Part shown: one piece after another, positions 5,117 to 6,489 of the stretch
How positions within the stretch are numbered: the first letter of the stretch is position 1
How the letters are laid out: the number at the start of each line of letters is the position of its first letter
NCBI GenBank assembly: GCA_002501855.1
Contig: DAOM01000294.1
Coordinates: 1,282 to 7,770, forward strand
Length of the DNA stretch: 6,489 bases
Direction of reading: 5' to 3'
Source: Candidatus Nitrosopolaris nunavutensis
GTDB taxonomy: Archaea > Thermoproteota > Nitrososphaeria > Nitrososphaerales > Nitrososphaeraceae
Position numbers and translations under genes: made by a program
Notes under the pieces: model-generated
Seen by the model: the letters and a program-made list of their open reading frames with translations, nothing else
What the model was told of the DNA's origin: nothing
The model's database searches: none

Positions 5117-6061
5117 TTATCTCTTTGAAACCACTAAGACGATTTTGCCTCTTGGATGTACATCCTTTTGGTAATCAAGCGCCTTACCTGCTTCATCCAG
5201 CGAAAACGTCTTCTCAACATTTACCCTTATATTATTTTGATCCACCCATTGTGCCACTTTAGTCAATCGTTCTCCGTTCACCTGAGTGAATTGAAATATT
5301 GCTTTGATTCCATATTGGTTCATTAGTTCCGAGTTTGGCTGTTCTAGCATGGAAACAATTATGCCGCCCTTCTTTAACACTTTGAGAGATCTTGTGTACG
5401 TTTCGCTTCCTACAGTATCAAAGACTGCATCATAGTCATGCAGTATATCTTCGAAATTCTGGGCCTTGTAGTCTATCATTTGGTTCGCACCCAATTCTTG
5501 GACAAACTGCCTATCTTTTGTGTCTACTGTTGTTGCTACATATCCGCCTAGGTGTTTTGCAAGTTGGATGGCAATAGATCCTATCCCTCCTGCGCCACCA
5601 TGAATCAGAATCTTTTGATCCTTTGATAGTCCGATATTTTCTACTAGGGCCTGCCAAGCGCTAACGCCCACAACCGGTAAACCTGCGGCCTCAGCATGAC
5701 TTAGACTTTTTGGCTTATGTGCGATAGTTTCTCCATTTGCTAGAGCCATCTCTGCAAACGCTCCTGAGCCACCGGTAATTACCGCAGCCTGCCCGTATAC
5801 TTCGTCTCCTTGCTTGAAAGCTGAAATCCCTTCTCCAACCTGTTTGATAACCCCAGAAAAATCCATGCCCAAGGTTGATGGGAATTGGAGTTGAATCATT
5901 TGTTGCATGTTACCTTCACGAATTTTCCAATCGACAGGATTTACGCCAGCGGCTTTTACGATGACTAGAACCTTTCCTGCAGATACAATTGGTTCAGGGG
6001 CACTTTGGTTGGTCTCTACCACTTCGCTGCCTCCATACTTCTTAATTTGAACAGCTTTCAT
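5117..6061 (-). CDS. NAD(P)H-dependent quinone oxidoreductase-type MDR enzyme
   Basis: The protein has 314 residues, a normal length for the zinc-independent quinone oxidoreductase branch of the medium-chain dehydrogenase/reductase superfamily. The N-terminal GroES-like domain shows AAGVNPVDWKIREG (37-50), GMDFSGVIKQVGEG (65-78) and F-x-x-GDEVYG (82-90). The position that carries the zinc-binding GHE in alcohol dehydrogenases is GMD here, so no catalytic zinc is expected. The Rossmann domain begins ILIHGGAGGIGSIAIQLAK (151-169) with the A-x-G-G-x-G dinucleotide motif, followed by GANQMIDY (191-198) and YDAVFDTVG (210-218). The C-terminus (HPRGKIVLVV) is complete. Reaction by family: hydride transfer from NADPH, or less often NADH, to quinones or activated alkenes in the cytoplasm, often in stress defence. 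The exact substrate cannot be read from the sequence. A TATA box sits at leaderless distance and dyad sequences lie upstream, which suggests regulation. Confidence 0.93.
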   Translation of the reverse strand: MKAVQIKKYGGSEVVETNQSAPEPIVSAGKVLVIVKAAGVNPVDWKIREGNMQQMIQLQFPSTLGMDFSGVIKQVGEGISAFKQGDEVYGQAAVITGGSGAFAEMALANGETIAHKPKSLSHAEAAGLPVVGVSAWQALVENIGLSKDQKILIHGGAGGIGSIAIQLAKHLGGYVATTVDTKDRQFVQELGANQMIDYKAQNFEDILHDYDAVFDTVGSETYTRSLKVLKKGGIIVSMLEQPNSELMNQYGIKAIFQFTQVNGERLTKVAQWVDQNNIRVNVEKTFSLDEAGKALDYQKDVHPRGKIVLVVSKR

Positions 6062-6082
6062 TGCTTATATAAGACAGCATGA

Positions 6083-6091
6083 GATATTAAA
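6083..6091 (-). promoter_or_regulatory. TATA box of the oxidoreductase gene
   Basis: TTTAATATC on the minus strand spans -30 to -22 from the start codon at 6061, centred at -26. This is the classic archaeal spacing if the mRNA begins at or next to the ATG. A palindrome CTTATATAAG (6064-6073) just before the ATG also looks TATA-like, but it is too close to serve this start and could instead be a repressor site. Confidence 0.55.
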
Positions 6092-6108
6092 GAGTGGTAG
6101 TAAGTATC

Positions 6109-6152
6109 TGCAAAGTAGGTAACGCTTATCTTACCTACCGCTGCGGTTTGCA
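6109..6152. promoter_or_regulatory. Large dyad upstream of the oxidoreductase promoter
   Basis: GTAGGTAA (6115-6122) and TTACCTAC (6131-6138) form a perfect eight-base dyad with an eight-base centre. Outside it, TGCAAA (6109-6114) pairs with TTTGCA (6147-6152). The inner dyad lies about 54-77 bases before the oxidoreductase ATG, upstream of its TATA box. That position suits an activator or a co-operating repressor. Only the symmetry is seen; the regulator is unknown. Confidence 0.45.
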
Positions 6153-6167
6153 CATTCTGTAAGGATG

Positions 6168-6181
6168 CTGTGATTTCACAG
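6168..6181. promoter_or_regulatory. Dyad CTGTGA-TT-TCACAG
   Basis: Six perfect base pairs flank a two-base centre, 107-120 bases upstream of the oxidoreductase start. It could be a second regulator site or a small hairpin. Confidence 0.35.
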
Positions 6182-6190
6182 TGCAGATAT

Positions 6191-6208
6191 ATGTAACCTG
6201 TATTACAT
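6191..6208. promoter_or_regulatory. Dyad ATGTAA-N6-TTACAT
   Basis: An 18-base sequence of operator shape with perfect six-base halves. It shares the GTAA...TTAC core with the dyad at 6115-6138, so the two may bind related or identical regulators. Confidence 0.4.
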
Positions 6209-6336
6209 TTCAAAAACAAGTCAGAGGTGTCAATCTTAGCTGCTACTTTTCATCGATATTTCTTGCGGGTGATTTTAGAATCGGTCATACTTCAGGGCTC
6301 AATAATCCATTATCATCATAAAGAATGTTCAGAAAG

Positions 6337-6489
6337 TCATAAGACCTTCGGAATATCCAGGCATATATTCCTTGCAACTAGTCTCGCAATACCCGGAGGA
6401 ATATCATGCAATTCTTCAAGAAGTAGTGCCACCTTGTCGCTTTTTTGTGGCGCATATTGCAACTTGCTAATCAATCTTTTTACATCTTT
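6337..6489 (-). CDS. C-terminal end of an unrecognised protein, cut by the right edge
   Basis: Fifty residues enter from the right edge on the minus strand and end at TGA (6337-6339). They read KDVKRLISKLQYAPQKSDKV, then ALLLEELHDIPPGIARLVAR and NICLDIPKVL. The frame is open to the edge with no start codon. The regular helical pattern and Lys/Glu/Leu-rich composition look coding. I do not recognise the family; a helical repeat or regulatory domain is possible. It is followed, 275 bases on, by the oxidoreductase gene on the same strand, which has its own promoter. Confidence 0.6.
   Translation of the reverse strand, partial: KDVKRLISKLQYAPQKSDKVALLLEELHDIPPGIARLVARNICLDIPKVL

Noticed and set aside
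6062..6260. Minus-strand open stretch of about 66 codons running into the oxidoreductase start
   Set aside because: It has no ATG start and unusual codon choice, and it covers the TATA box and dyads. It is better read as a regulatory region.

Overview
The window looks like a chromosomal stretch from an AT-rich ammonia-oxidising archaeon of the Nitrososphaerales (Nitrososphaera / Candidatus Nitrosocosmicus type). This rests on recognition of protein style, not on a search. The pointers are a double-HTH coiled-coil protein of a kind common in that order, a small CESC zinc-ribbon protein, a short secreted protein with two cysteines, TATA-like boxes about 26 bases before some start codons, and long gene-poor spacers. 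No rRNA, tRNA, CRISPR array or intact insertion sequence was seen.

Left part (1-962): a gene cut by the left edge encodes a Spo11 / topoisomerase VI subunit A-like protein with a Toprim domain and a coiled-coil tail. Positions 963-1931 hold gene debris. The 3' end of an unknown minus-strand gene (1319 to about 1500) abuts the 3' two thirds of a plus-strand SAM-dependent methyltransferase (1502-1931). Both have lost their 5' ends at about position 1500, as if one deletion removed the start of two divergent genes. The methyltransferase also has a frameshift in a run of nine A.

Middle (1932-4692): a 700-base spacer with repeats leads to a direct-repeat cluster (2521-2600) just before a 248-residue HTH/coiled-coil protein gene. 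After a further 600-base spacer come a small secreted histidine-rich protein and a 77-residue winged-helix protein, both on the plus strand.

Right part (4693-6489) reads on the minus strand. A zinc-independent quinone-oxidoreductase-type MDR enzyme (5117-6061) is followed by a small zinc-ribbon gene with a strong Shine-Dalgarno sequence but a one-base frameshift (4894-5029). Upstream of the oxidoreductase there is a TATA box at the right distance for a leaderless mRNA, and beyond it three dyad-symmetric sequences that look like regulator sites. The C-terminal end of another minus-strand gene enters from the right edge (6337-6489).

The genes do not form one obvious pathway. The clearest functional unit is the oxidoreductase with its putative operators and the possibly co-transcribed zinc-ribbon gene. 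The rest is accessory sequence with remnants and regulators. I did not find a convincing new multi-gene system. The points most worth a second look are the Spo11-like protein, the double-truncation junction, the two poly-A frameshifts and the dyad cluster.
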